36,160 nt of DNA, taken from assembly GCA_937966555.1 (NCBI GenBank), contig CALCLY010000026.1, positions 1 through 36,160 on the forward strand, written 5' to 3'. Numbering within the stretch: position 1 is the first letter of the stretch; every line of letters begins with the position of its first letter. The stretch comes from CALCLY01 sp900552775. Lineage in GTDB: Bacteria > Bacillota > Clostridia > UMGS1883 > UMGS1540. The position numbers were made by a program, and so were the translations under genes. Below are positions 25,146 through 34,183 of the stretch, in pieces. Below the pieces are notes generated by a model, which had not been told where the DNA came from, did not search any database, and worked only from the letters and a program-made list of their open reading frames with translations.

Positions 25146-25724
25146 TCAATCTTGTCTGATCACATCAAGCAATGCACGCCTTAACATTGATGCGCTATTA
25201 ATTTTCAGCCGAGGTCCGGTCACAAAAGTCCCGTTTAGCCCGTTGTATTCATTAAGAATTTTTATAGCTTTGCCCCCAGCCTCAATCCACTCATTAAGAT
25301 TGGGGCTGTGGTCATCCAAAAGAATATCATTCGAAGAAAGGTCTTTTATTGCCTCAGATTTACTTGTCCCACAGATGGTAAAAAATCGATGATAAGCATC
25401 GATCTCAGGAATATATTTATCGAGCCATTTCATTTTTTCCCGTTTTGACTGTTCGGCACATTCTGAGATTACAGCCGAAAGAACATAAACATCAAACTGG
25501 TCTAATTTGATTAATCCCTTGACTGCTTCAACCATTTCAGATCTTGGAGCAAGTGAGGCAAAATATCCGCTGCTCATCATATCCGTTATTTTTGCTTCGG
25601 GTCTATATTCGCATAAGACGCCATCCATATCAATGAACACACGTTTTTTCAGAGACTTTTTACAGACTGCGAAATGGTCAAAGTTTCTGCTGATGTATTC
25701 GTCATAGTATTTTTTATTATCCAT
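25146..25724 (-). CDS. 5'(3')-deoxyribonucleotidase-like HAD hydrolase
   Basis: 192 residues with the HAD set: VFIDMDGVLCEY (Asp32 and Asp34) as motif I, VYVLSAVIS as motif II, a Lys in TSKSEAIKDL as motif III, and ILLDDHSPNLNEW as motif IV. The layout matches the NT5C family, which removes phosphate from (deoxy)nucleoside monophosphates. Such genes are common on phages and mobile elements and may adjust nucleotide pools. AAAGGA lies 9 nt before the ATG. The gene follows the small basic protein by 16 nt and is followed by about 75 nt before the riboswitch promoter. Confidence 0.82.
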   Translation of the reverse strand: MDNKKYYDEYISRNFDHFAVCKKSLKKRVFIDMDGVLCEYRPEAKITDMMSSGYFASLAPRSEMVEAVKGLIKLDQFDVYVLSAVISECAEQSKREKMKWLDKYIPEIDAYHRFFTICGTSKSEAIKDLSSNDILLDDHSPNLNEWIEAGGKAIKILNEYNGLNGTFVTGPRLKINSASMLRRALLDVIRQD

Positions 25725-25740
25725 CTCGAAGATCCTTTCA

Positions 25741-26100
25741 TTAAAGCCAAGTCCACCAATAATCGAATACTCTCCGATAATGATTGCCTTTAGGCAACAA
25801 TGTCTCCGTGTGAAGATGTCTGACCTTTCGACAGGATGCCTTTTTTAAACATTTTTGTGCACCACTTCTTTTGCCCCGCTTGATCCTGTTTGTATAAATA
25901 TATTTCTTGAGATCACGATCCCACTTACACTCTCGCCATATTGAAGGCTTGTAACCGGTACAATGCGACAACTCATAAAGTAAGCGCTGCTTGTGTTGTT
26001 TTTGCCTTTTCATACTAATATAGCGCTTTTCCTTTTTGCGAATGTGGTCCTCCGAAAGGGCGATATCGAAATCCACTCCTAATTCTTTCTCATATTTCAT
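25741..26100 (-). CDS. Small basic hypothetical protein
   Basis: 119 residues, strongly basic (many Lys and Arg), with an N-terminal acidic turn (LGVDFDIALSEDHIRKKEKR) and a basic C-terminal half carrying KRGKRSGAQKCLKKASCRKVR and a closing NHYRRVFDYWWTWL. The tail resembles short proteins I have seen in Firmicutes conjugative elements; nucleic-acid binding is likely but unproven. GGAG precedes the ATG by 12 nt and a promoter-like sequence lies at 26,136-26,165. The ORF shares the strand and order of its neighbours. Confidence 0.65.
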   Translation of the reverse strand: MKYEKELGVDFDIALSEDHIRKKEKRYISMKRQKQHKQRLLYELSHCTGYKPSIWRECKWDRDLKKYIYTNRIKRGKRSGAQKCLKKASCRKVRHLHTETLLPKGNHYRRVFDYWWTWL

Positions 26101-26135
26101 TTCGATGAAACGCTCCTTTTTTGCTCTTTTGAGAT

Positions 26136-26165
26136 AATATAATTATAGTAAGCCATATGCACCAA
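26136..26165 (-). promoter_or_regulatory. Possible promoter with TTGGTGCATAT box
   Basis: Minus strand TTGGTG (26,165-26,160), 18 nt, TATATT (26,141-26,136); an overlapping TATAAT (26,147-26,142) is an alternative -10. The box TTGGTGCATAT and the 18-nt distance to TATATT are the same as at the WYL gene promoter (35,216-35,245). Confidence 0.5.
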
Positions 26166-26204
26166 AAACGTCGCGCTTGTTGTATGTCACTCAAGGCATA
26201 AATG

Positions 26205-27449
26205 CTACACCGTTATCCTTGCAACCTTTCCAAACGGTGGCTTCACGGACTCGTCATTATTGTTAATTAACCAGAGAACAGGAATCCCCATTGCTTCTTC
26301 TTCGGGCGGGAACATATCATAACCGTCTGTAATAATGATTATTTGAGAAGGAAGATCATTTATCATGTGGTTCTTCATATATCTGAAGATATCTGAAAAA
26401 TCGTTTCCGCCACCTCCAACTGGTTTTATATCCAATAGTTCCTCAACACTCGAGAATGGGATAGGGTCGGTAACATAGCTTTCAGTAAAGCTAAGCTTTC
26501 CACTTAACTTTCCGTTGAATTGATCAATTGCACTACAAATTTCCGAATACGCCGCTTTAATTGCATCATCGCTTATTGACCCTGACGTATCAATTACAAA
26601 CCAAACATTTCCGATTTTTTCTTCTTTCTCGTTATAATCGGGTAAGAAGAATGGGCTATCTTCAAATCTTCGATCCGGAGGGGTAAACGAATAATCTGTA
26701 ATTTCTTCTTGTACAAAATTATGAAGTATTTCTCTCCAATCAATTTGTCCTTCTTTAATCTGTTTTAACAAGCGTTTCGCAAATACCGGACCTCCCCCAA
26801 AACTTTTTGTGGCATCTCTTATTGATATTGCTTCACAAGCATCAATAAGCCATTTTTCCCATTGCTCTTTTAGAAAATCACTATCTTCATGTTCATCGCT
26901 ATAGCCGCCATTTGAGTTATCATCTGCTTTTGACCATCTACTGTGATCATCCCATCCCGCACCGAGAGGCAGTTTAGGTGCTGTTCCTGTTGGCATGGAA
27001 GGGAGCATTTCATAGATTTGCTCGGCGGTATATTCACACCCCTCTTTCCCATCCGGGGCTATGTGCATCGACTCTCCATACATTTTTAGTGTTATTGAAT
27101 TGTGATCCATGGAGTTTGACAAAAGAATGTTTGAGTTAACAACAATGTCGCAAGCTATATTGAATCGTTCATTTTCGCGATTGCCCTGACGCAAGCAATG
27201 CTGCAAAACCACGTGAAGTATTTCGTGCATCATAATGAAATCAAGCTCTGAATCACTGATTTCATCAAGAAAACTCGGACCGAAAAAGATTCTTTTACCG
27301 TCTGTGGCTGCTGTTTCACAGTTTTCATCAATCGAATAAATCATGTGCATTAACAATAAGCCGTAGAAACCATTGTTTATGAGCAGGCGCATACGCGACA
27401 TCAGAAGCCGCTTCATATATTCTTTTTTCTTTTCATCTGACAGAACCAT
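26205..27449 (-). CDS. DUF2201 putative metallopeptidase with VWA-like domain
   Basis: 414 residues. The N-terminal domain has the zinc-peptidase signature HEILHVVLQH (His75, Glu76, His79 and His84) preceded by ISDSELDFIMM and followed by FNIACDIVVNSNILL, the usual DUF2201 pattern. A low-complexity middle (about 150-195) leads to a VWA-like domain whose metal-site motif DTSGS lies at 287-291 within VWFVIDTSGSISDDAI, with IIIITDGYDMF further on. The C-terminal aspartate-rich end is short. AAGGGAG lies about 8 nt before the ATG, which overlaps the end of the MoxR gene by 17 nt. VWA proteins of this kind usually work with a MoxR ATPase. Confidence 0.9.
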   Translation of the reverse strand: MVLSDEKKKEYMKRLLMSRMRLLINNGFYGLLLMHMIYSIDENCETAATDGKRIFFGPSFLDEISDSELDFIMMHEILHVVLQHCLRQGNRENERFNIACDIVVNSNILLSNSMDHNSITLKMYGESMHIAPDGKEGCEYTAEQIYEMLPSMPTGTAPKLPLGAGWDDHSRWSKADDNSNGGYSDEHEDSDFLKEQWEKWLIDACEAISIRDATKSFGGGPVFAKRLLKQIKEGQIDWREILHNFVQEEITDYSFTPPDRRFEDSPFFLPDYNEKEEKIGNVWFVIDTSGSISDDAIKAAYSEICSAIDQFNGKLSGKLSFTESYVTDPIPFSSVEELLDIKPVGGGGNDFSDIFRYMKNHMINDLPSQIIIITDGYDMFPPEEEAMGIPVLWLINNNDESVKPPFGKVARITV

Positions 27450-28551
27450 TCATCAAACTCCCTTTACTCTGAAGCCATTTTGCAAACTCCGGTATCAGCA
27501 TCAGCCGTTCTTTGTAATCCTTATCTATGTACATATAGTCTTTCATCAGTATCGTGCTGAAATCCGGCGGCATTTTATCCGCATATCGGATTGAATTCGC
27601 AATTCCTGCCATTTCATCCTTGTGACTTCTTGCATAAGCCGTCATAGATGCCGTTAGAGCATACATAGCATCTGTATTTGTGGGCAATGCCGGCATTTTG
27701 CCATCAAAAATATCTTCAACAGCCGGCAAGTCCTTATATACCTTAGCCCATGTTCGGAATTCCACAGCTACGCCGGTTCCGATAATACCGGCAACCAATG
27801 AATACATATTGTCGATATCATCGTCTATTCCGTTCAGTATATTACTCACCATTTCCCATGAACGGGGAGTCGGGAATGCAAGATCGTCACTTGAGGAATT
27901 AAAATCCATAAGATAGTTCTGTCTAAAAGAGAGAAATCCGATTACCTTATCATTTATCCCCGACGAAATTGCCCACTTCTTCCAAGAATCAAAGCTCCCT
28001 TTGATTTCAATATGCAGTAGTCTGTTTGCAAGAGCTTTCGGCATCTTGTATGCCACCGATTTATCTGTGGTACGGTTACCCGCTGCGATAACAATACAAT
28101 TGTCGGGCAGTTTGTGCTCTCCGACTACACGGTCAAGGGTTATCTGGTATGCCGCCGCCTGAACCGATTGCGGTGCCGCGGATATTTCATCAAGAAAGAG
28201 GATATTTACAATATTATCGTCCGAGTCCATTTGAAAAATCTGCGGCTTCAGCCAAACGGCAAGAGTCTTATCCGCATTAGATGTCGGAATCCCCCTCAAG
28301 TCAATGGGATTAAACAAAAGCAAACGAACATCTGTCACATTTACAGACTTTCCTGTACTATCTTCAATTTTCTTTGCTATCTGCCGTATTGCCTGCGATT
28401 TACCGACACCGGGAGGCCCCCAGAGCATAATAGACGGCATTGTTTTGACCGGAAGTTTATTTTGAATTACCATGCTGTATGCGTGCGACAGCTTATCTAC
28501 CGCTTTTCCAACAGTCATAGAAGGAATATTCGTCAATTTAACATCGCTCAT
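27433..28551 (-). CDS. MoxR-type AAA+ ATPase
   Basis: 372 residues. Walker A GPPGVGKS (45-52), Walker B ILFLDEI (117-123), sensor 1 around AAGNRTTD (156-163) and the family arginine region PKALANRLLHIEI (171-183) are all present, so the ATPase should be active. The small C-terminal lid domain follows. MoxR ATPases act as chaperones or remodelling engines for partner VWA proteins, here the DUF2201 protein encoded directly behind with overlap. The ATG itself overlaps the stop of the helicase gene by 4 nt (ATGA). The three genes therefore form one translationally coupled unit. Confidence 0.93.
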   Translation of the reverse strand: MSDVKLTNIPSMTVGKAVDKLSHAYSMVIQNKLPVKTMPSIMLWGPPGVGKSQAIRQIAKKIEDSTGKSVNVTDVRLLLFNPIDLRGIPTSNADKTLAVWLKPQIFQMDSDDNIVNILFLDEISAAPQSVQAAAYQITLDRVVGEHKLPDNCIVIAAGNRTTDKSVAYKMPKALANRLLHIEIKGSFDSWKKWAISSGINDKVIGFLSFRQNYLMDFNSSSDDLAFPTPRSWEMVSNILNGIDDDIDNMYSLVAGIIGTGVAVEFRTWAKVYKDLPAVEDIFDGKMPALPTNTDAMYALTASMTAYARSHKDEMAGIANSIRYADKMPPDFSTILMKDYMYIDKDYKERLMLIPEFAKWLQSKGSLMNGSVR

Positions 28552-31500
28552 TTTTTGTTTACCCCCAGTTTCTTATCAAGCTTTTCAACCTCGGCACTGT
28601 ATTTTTCTATTTGCTCGCTGTAATTTTCATCCTTTGCAAGCTCCGCCTTCAGTTCAATCTCTTTTTCGGCAAGCTTGAATAAGCCGATTTTCAGCTTTTC
28701 CAGATGGTTGTCCAGCGTGTCGAGATAATTATCAATACGCACAAGGTTGCCGATTTCGGTGTCGCCGAGCTCAACATAATATTTGCCCTGCCGAGAGAGC
28801 CAAACATACGGTTTTTCCAGTATCATATTGGCAGGAAGCACAACATCAAAGCCTCTGTAGTTCATCAGTGTTTTCTCTCTTGTTTCAAGGGCATAGTCCC
28901 TAACAGCAGAGGTGATATACTCGCGAAGAGCTTTACGCTTTTCCGCTTCCTCTTTCTTTAAACAGGTTTCTGTTGCTGGAGGATTTTCCTTTTTCCAGTC
29001 CCGATAGCAGGAAAGATCTTCTTCACATTTAGTTATCAAGCTCCTCTGATGTTCAACCTTTCCCGGAAGCTCAAAGAGCTCCTTTTCCATCCGTATTCTT
29101 GAATCAACAAGCTTGCGCTGAAGAGTGAGATACCTTGTCAGCTCGTTGGCGGCTTCTACTCTTTTTTTAACAAGCGGATTTCCGACAGCCAATGCCTTAA
29201 CCTCAGCGTAATCCAGCACCGTGTCCTCAATGTCTGCACCGCTGCGAGTCGTAAGCGATCCGGAAAGCAGACCCGAAATAAACCGTTGTTTTGTTTCAAG
29301 CAACTGCCATGAATATGCATCAAAGCTACCCTCGGTGATATATCTGTAAATATACACTTGCGGGTTGGCGTTGCCTTGACGGAGAATACGGCCTTCACGC
29401 TGCGTCATATCCGCTGGTCTCCACGGAACATCGATGTGATGAAGTGCTATCAGCCTGTCTTGAATGTTTACACCCAATCCAAGCTTAAAGGTTGAGCCTA
29501 TCAAAACACGGACCTCACCATTGCGCACCTTCATAAACAGCCGCGCTCTTTTTGCTTCTGTTTCGGCATCATGAATATACGCAATCTGTGCCTCCGGAAC
29601 ACCGAGATTTATGAGAGCGGTTTTCAATTCATCATAAATATTAAACCCGGATTTTGGTGTGGAAGTATCGCAAAAAATCAACTGTGTCGCTTTGCTTTGT
29701 ACATTCTTAAAATAAATGTCCGCTGCATTTTCTGCACATCGTGCCACCTTGGATTGATATGTAAACGTTGCGCCGGGGTCAACCAGCCGCAAATCAAGCG
29801 CCGCTTTTCTGCCGTCTGTCGTGATTTTCAGCATATTATCATCCTTGCAGCTGACTCTGCCCTCACGCACATCATCGGCTCTCTGTGAAATATCATCGAG
29901 ATACGCCGCAAAAGCGGGTGTCTTGGATATGAGAGCATCCCTGTAGCCGTCATGCATTGGAATCCCGGCGGACTCGTCCACCTGATGAAAATCCGCAATG
30001 GAAGAAAGCAAAGAAGTAAGCTCCGGAAGATTGTGGAACTTAGCAAACCGTGTAGCCAACCTATAGCTGCTCGTATCTACATCAATTTCAAACTCGGTAC
30101 TACGCTCGGCAAACATTCCGATCCAGGCGTCAAAGCTCTGCAAGTCAAGCATTGCAAGCTCGCCGCTCTGTAAATACTGCTGCATGATATATGCGTCGGT
30201 AATTGAGTTGGTAATCGGCGTGCCAGTGGCAAGAACAACGCCCTTTCCGCCGTTCTTCTTTTGCACCATATGGACCTTATCCATCATATCCTGGCACCGT
30301 TTTGATCCGCTTCCGTTGATACCGAGAACCTTATTTGCCTTGGTTTCAAACGGGACATTCTTGAAGTTATGAGCCTCGTCAACAAAAAGACGGGTAATTC
30401 CAAGCTCATCAAAATAGACGGTATCGTACATATCATCCATAGCTAACGCCATCTCGGACAGCGCTTTTTCAAGGGCTTCTTTCTTCTTTTTCAGTTTCGA
30501 AGTAGCTTTACCCTTCTGAGCGGCAAGCTCGGACACCATTTTCTTTTTCTCTTTCAGTTCCTCTATATAATACTCTTTTGATATGGGAATCTGTTCAAAG
30601 CAACTGTAAGCAATGATGATTCCGTCAAAATCTTCATCCCGGATACGCTCAAGCACCACTTCACGTTTATTTGGGGCAAAGCTTTTGGGATCAACACCAA
30701 GAAGTTTTGCATTCGGGTACATTGAAGAAAAAATGTTCTTCCACTGTCCGACAATGTTATTCGGAACAACATACATATTCTTTGTTGAAAGACCCATCCT
30801 TTTCATTTCCTGACCGGCAGCAATCATGACATAGGTTTTACCCGCTCCGACATCGTGAGCAAGCAAGGTGTTTGGCGTAAAAATAATTCTTGCCACCGCG
30901 TTTTTCTGATAAGGATACAGCTTGACCGAGTCGGACATAGTGGGGAAATCTAAAAAAGATCCGTCAAAAATACGCCTACGCACACAGCTGAAATTGTTTT
31001 CAAATATGATTTCAAGACGCTCTTTTCGGGCGTCATCGGTCCATACCCATTTCTGAAACGCCTTGATAAGCTTCTGCTGTTTTTCAATGGCGGCAACCGT
31101 CTCTGCTTTGTTTATAACGCGCTTTTTTCCGGACGCATTCGCAGAACAGCTTACTTCCTCCGTGACCGCAACGGTTTTCATATTCAAGGTTTTCTCCAAA
31201 ATATGCAGTGCCTCGAGCTTTTCCGTTCCGTATGTCCGGCTTACGCCCACACTGTGATTATATCTGGATTTATAAGGGATCTCCCATGTTCCGGTTATTT
31301 CATCATGAACAGTTTTATATCCTTCCATGATTTCTTCTCTGTCGCCGTAATAACTGTAATGCTTTAACGGATCGCCGAATAAATAAATTATAAAATCATC
31401 AATTATATCTGCCGGAACCCATGGCGAGCCAAGTGTGATGTATATATCCTTTGCAGCTACCGTCGGGGGGAGCACCCTTTCGATTGCTTTGATATTATCC

Positions 31501-32075
31501 GCAAAATAACCGTTATACTCTTTGTTCGCTTCTTTTGCAGCATTCCATTTACGCATAAGATTACCGGAAAGGTACTCTTCGGCGGTTTCCCAGCCTTGAT
31601 AAAAGCATTCGTTCCATGTCAACGGATTTTGATAAATTGACCCTTTCAAGGTTGAAATAACGGTCTTATAATCCGCCCCCGTCACAGATGATATGTATTC
31701 AATATCCACCTTGCCTAACGTGTTCAGACTCATAATCAGCGCATCCGGAATACTTTCTGTGTGAACGCCTTGCGTTCGCACATCGGAATTGAATATGTTA
31801 TTCCAGTCCAAAGGAAGATCCATACAGGTGACTTCTCGGACATGTGCATCTTTTCTCTCTTTTTCTTCGCGAGCTTTACGCTCGGCTTCTTCTTTTTCTC
31901 TGCGCCGGCGTTCATTTTCCTCATGCTTTTCTGCGATACGCTTAGCTGCACGGAGCTTGCCTATAACCTCCTCTATTTCATCTGAGGAATACTTGCTGTC
32001 AATATTCCCCGCAAGCCCCAAAATATCAAAAAGACTCAACTGTGCACTGTCACCAGAATGATTTTTATTAGACAT
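28548..32075 (-). CDS. Large SNF2-family helicase of integrative-element type
   Basis: 1,175 residues. The N terminus carries QLSLF (12-16), a textbook sliding-clamp-binding peptide, then a charged coiled coil (about 35-80). A region with LTWNECFYQGWETAEEYLSG (152-171) and GSPWVPADIIDDF (216-228) is also found in the giant methyltransferase-helicase proteins of conjugative elements. The SNF2 core has AHDVGAGKTY (406-415), VDEAHNFKN near 560, ATGTPITNS near 605, and a C-terminal lobe with LGLGVNIQDRLIA and MTQREGRILRQGN near 890. A helical tail follows. There is no methyltransferase domain. It likely translocates on DNA. A promoter at 32,115-32,143 drives it with the MoxR and DUF2201 genes. 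Confidence 0.92.
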   Translation of the reverse strand: MSNKNHSGDSAQLSLFDILGLAGNIDSKYSSDEIEEVIGKLRAAKRIAEKHEENERRRREKEEAERKAREEKERKDAHVREVTCMDLPLDWNNIFNSDVRTQGVHTESIPDALIMSLNTLGKVDIEYISSVTGADYKTVISTLKGSIYQNPLTWNECFYQGWETAEEYLSGNLMRKWNAAKEANKEYNGYFADNIKAIERVLPPTVAAKDIYITLGSPWVPADIIDDFIIYLFGDPLKHYSYYGDREEIMEGYKTVHDEITGTWEIPYKSRYNHSVGVSRTYGTEKLEALHILEKTLNMKTVAVTEEVSCSANASGKKRVINKAETVAAIEKQQKLIKAFQKWVWTDDARKERLEIIFENNFSCVRRRIFDGSFLDFPTMSDSVKLYPYQKNAVARIIFTPNTLLAHDVGAGKTYVMIAAGQEMKRMGLSTKNMYVVPNNIVGQWKNIFSSMYPNAKLLGVDPKSFAPNKREVVLERIRDEDFDGIIIAYSCFEQIPISKEYYIEELKEKKKMVSELAAQKGKATSKLKKKKEALEKALSEMALAMDDMYDTVYFDELGITRLFVDEAHNFKNVPFETKANKVLGINGSGSKRCQDMMDKVHMVQKKNGGKGVVLATGTPITNSITDAYIMQQYLQSGELAMLDLQSFDAWIGMFAERSTEFEIDVDTSSYRLATRFAKFHNLPELTSLLSSIADFHQVDESAGIPMHDGYRDALISKTPAFAAYLDDISQRADDVREGRVSCKDDNMLKITTDGRKAALDLRLVDPGATFTYQSKVARCAENAADIYFKNVQSKATQLIFCDTSTPKSGFNIYDELKTALINLGVPEAQIAYIHDAETEAKRARLFMKVRNGEVRVLIGSTFKLGLGVNIQDRLIALHHIDVPWRPADMTQREGRILRQGNANPQVYIYRYITEGSFDAYSWQLLETKQRFISGLLSGSLTTRSGADIEDTVLDYAEVKALAVGNPLVKKRVEAANELTRYLTLQRKLVDSRIRMEKELFELPGKVEHQRSLITKCEEDLSCYRDWKKENPPATETCLKKEEAEKRKALREYITSAVRDYALETREKTLMNYRGFDVVLPANMILEKPYVWLSRQGKYYVELGDTEIGNLVRIDNYLDTLDNHLEKLKIGLFKLAEKEIELKAELAKDENYSEQIEKYSAEVEKLDKKLGVNKK

Positions 32076-32114
32076 GTACCGTCACGCTCCGATCCTCTTT
32101 TGTTCACCCATGTG

Positions 32115-32143
32115 ATTATATTGTACAGAAACGAATGTACCAA
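32115..32143 (-). promoter_or_regulatory. Promoter and possible operator of the helicase operon
   Basis: Minus strand TTGGTA (32,143-32,138), 17 nt, TATAAT (32,120-32,115). The spacer contains an inverted repeat GTACA/TGTAC (32,140-32,136 with 32,127-32,123), a possible operator. The -35 box reads TTGGTACAT, like the GGTRCAT boxes elsewhere in the island. The gene start is at 32,075 with CGGAG about 11 nt upstream. Confidence 0.75.
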
Positions 32144-32156
32144 TTTCGGAACATAG

Positions 32157-32189
32157 AAAAAGCAGACTGCGTTTTCACAGTCTGCTTTT
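32157..32189. terminator. Intrinsic terminator between the frameshifted gene and the helicase operon
   Basis: AAAAGCAGACTG (32,158-32,169) pairs with CAGTCTGCTTTT (32,178-32,189) across an 8-nt loop. On the minus strand the stem ends in TTTTTC, so it should stop transcripts from the gene at 32,216-32,553 just before the helicase promoter. It is almost symmetric and could work in both directions. Confidence 0.85.
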
Positions 32190-32215
32190 CTTGTAAATAC
32201 AGTTGTATTGCGGAT

Positions 32216-32553
32216 TCAGTCACCGAGAAGTAAATCCACACACCCTTTACAACAATAGTGATCGTCTTCCGCAAGGACATAATCCGTCAAGTCAAATGCC
32301 GCTTTAATTTTGGCAAGGACATTTGCTCGTGTAATACAAGGATCAATATAGATAATTGCACGATTATTTGTGCAATCCCACACAACTCGTCCCTTAGATA
32401 AGCAATATAAGCTCCAGTATGAAAATGGTCATCCCAAAGCTTTTCGTGCCCGTAGGAATTATCAAGCTTATCTGCTTGCATTCTTCCTTCAGATAAGGGA
32501 CAGGCGTTGAAAATGAGAGTGTTTTTTATATAGAAAAAAGGTCCTATTTTCAT
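32216..32553 (-). pseudogene. Small gene with a single-base frameshift
   Basis: The first frame (ATG at 32,553, GGGGAG upstream) reads MKIGPFFYIKNTLIF to LWDDHFHTGAYIAY. A second frame then continues naturally with KGRVVWDCTNNRAIIYIDPC, VLAEDDHYCCKGCVDLLLGD and a stop at 32,216. The switch lies near 32,390-32,400 and would be repaired by one extra base, giving a protein of about 112 residues with a CCxxC motif near the C terminus. If the shift is real the product is truncated; it may also be a sequencing error. The family is not recognised. The terminator at 32,157 fits the end of the repaired gene, not the shifted frame. Confidence 0.65.
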
Positions 32554-32600
32554 AGTATTTTATTCTCCCCAAATAGCCTTAAAATGCTTATCAATAATTA

Positions 32601-33989
32601 TTATAGTATCGTTTTGGAACCCAAATAATTCTTAAGTTTCGGCTTTTCTATTGCACTTTGCATTGCTTGAATAAGATCAGCCTGGTTGTCATCGACAGAT
32701 TGAACCGACGGTATATGTAGTGAAAGCCATTCTTTCCACATCTCTTGGGTACGCATACCTTCTGACTGCTGTGCATGAATATGCTCAAGGCTCCACACGA
32801 CTTTACTGCCACGATTATATTTGAATTTATCAAATGGGAACCACTCTGAGTTTTGACCATTCTGTCGCACAGACTCTACATTAAAAAGAAGCAGCAATGT
32901 GCTAATTTTTCTATAGTCCAGCGGTCTTTCATAACTCAATTCTGAATAGTTACCTTTTATTGCAATGCTGGACTTAATGTAGCCATCCAAGGAATCTCTG
33001 AATTCCTTTTTTGTTTTGTCTTTTGACAATTCAAAGATTTTTTGAAGCGTCATGGTTCCAGAAGCAATCAAGTAACCTATCTTATGATAATACTCATGAT
33101 CCTCAAACCAGTCCTTCAAAATGAGAAATGTCTGTTGAATCCTTCTCCAAATGTCATCCAATGATTTCTCATTCTTCATTTCATCAAACTTGAAGAATGT
33201 ATAGTATTTCTCTCTGTTCTGCTCTGGTTTGCCAGAAATCAAATCGAGAACGAGATCAATTCTTGTTTGATACCCACGAGTTGTGCTATTTGTGAGGAAA
33301 TACCACAGGCGGTCATGATGCAGTTCTTTTTCTATATTATCCCACTGTAAAGAAATCTCTTCCTGCTTTTCTTTATCCATTTTAGTCGAATTGTCGCGGC
33401 TAAGGAAAATGGCTTTTACAAGTTCTGCACTCGTAAGCGGAATCTTTCCAATGTTCAAGCGGGTAAATAAAGAAATTGCATCTTCATCTTCGCCGACCTC
33501 ATACCAGATTATCTTTACGAATTTTACAAGATAACCGTAAATATCATCTGCGGCAACCACGCTATCTGGCTGGGCATTAAACCACTCATCGATTGCTTTA
33601 TACGCATGAAAAATATGATAAAAATCGACATTGGAGTCTGCCAGTGTCTCATCAATATTGTTTAGATATTCTGCCGAGTTTTCTCTTGTCTCATATATTA
33701 ATTCATACTTCAATGAGATTTTAGGCTTGTACTCTCTTTTGATGTATTGGAGAAGTATAAAAAGTGTAGTTAATCTTTGCTGCCCGTCAATAAGCTCATA
33801 TCTGTCTCCGTCTTTTCTTACGACAACCGGTTGCAGACAATAAGTTTTATTGCCATTAGTGTATATATCCTCTAAAAGTCTTGTAACTTCTCCTTTACCC
33901 CATCTATAACCCCTCTGGTATGACGGAACATAAAAAACGCCTTGTACGTTACCAACTAATTTAGTGTCAAGAATTATTTCGGTATTCAT
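32601..33989 (-). CDS. DUF262 (GmrSD-like) protein, truncated in its C-terminal HNH domain
   Basis: 462 residues. The N-terminal DUF262/ParB-like NTPase domain has YVPSYQRGYRW (20-30) and DGQQRLTT (68-75), the residues used in GmrS-type nucleotide hydrolysis. A helical middle follows. Near residue 400 the string WSLEHIHAQQSEG starts a DUF1524 HNH nuclease domain, but the protein ends about 55 residues later (KLKNYLGSKTIL), before the second catalytic half expected in this family (about 550-700 residues in full). In the next frame downstream a different protein tail is open (32,636 to 32,566), which points to a deletion or fusion. Intact relatives form modification-dependent restriction systems; this copy is probably impaired. 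Confidence 0.8.
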   Translation of the reverse strand: MNTEIILDTKLVGNVQGVFYVPSYQRGYRWGKGEVTRLLEDIYTNGNKTYCLQPVVVRKDGDRYELIDGQQRLTTLFILLQYIKREYKPKISLKYELIYETRENSAEYLNNIDETLADSNVDFYHIFHAYKAIDEWFNAQPDSVVAADDIYGYLVKFVKIIWYEVGEDEDAISLFTRLNIGKIPLTSAELVKAIFLSRDNSTKMDKEKQEEISLQWDNIEKELHHDRLWYFLTNSTTRGYQTRIDLVLDLISGKPEQNREKYYTFFKFDEMKNEKSLDDIWRRIQQTFLILKDWFEDHEYYHKIGYLIASGTMTLQKIFELSKDKTKKEFRDSLDGYIKSSIAIKGNYSELSYERPLDYRKISTLLLLFNVESVRQNGQNSEWFPFDKFKYNRGSKVVWSLEHIHAQQSEGMRTQEMWKEWLSLHIPSVQSVDDNQADLIQAMQSAIEKPKLKNYLGSKTIL

Positions 33990-34016
33990 TATTTGGTCTC
34001 ACTCTCCATTTTCACA

Positions 34017-34164
34017 TTACAGGCCGTTTTCAGCACAAAATTTACATGATAGTGCTTCTTCAACAGCGTCTATATCCACGTTGATAATCTGGAATATAGA
34101 ATTTATTGTTCATCAAATCAAAAACGGTAACAGTATCTAATTTCTTCTTGGTTTTCAAATCCAT
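34017..34164 (-). pseudogene. N-terminal fragment of a second DUF262 gene
   Basis: From ATG at 34,164 a 34-codon frame reads MDLKTKKKLDTVTVFDLMNN followed by KFYIPDYQRGYRR and then stops at 34,060. YIPDYQRGYR is the DUF262 signature. From the same place another frame runs on as DIDAVEEALSCKFCAENGL to a stop at 34,017, perhaps the tail of a different or the same gene after a deletion. It lies directly ahead of the longer DUF262 gene, so this locus once held two such genes. Confidence 0.65.
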
Positions 34165-34183
34165 TGTTTACGCCCTCACTTTC

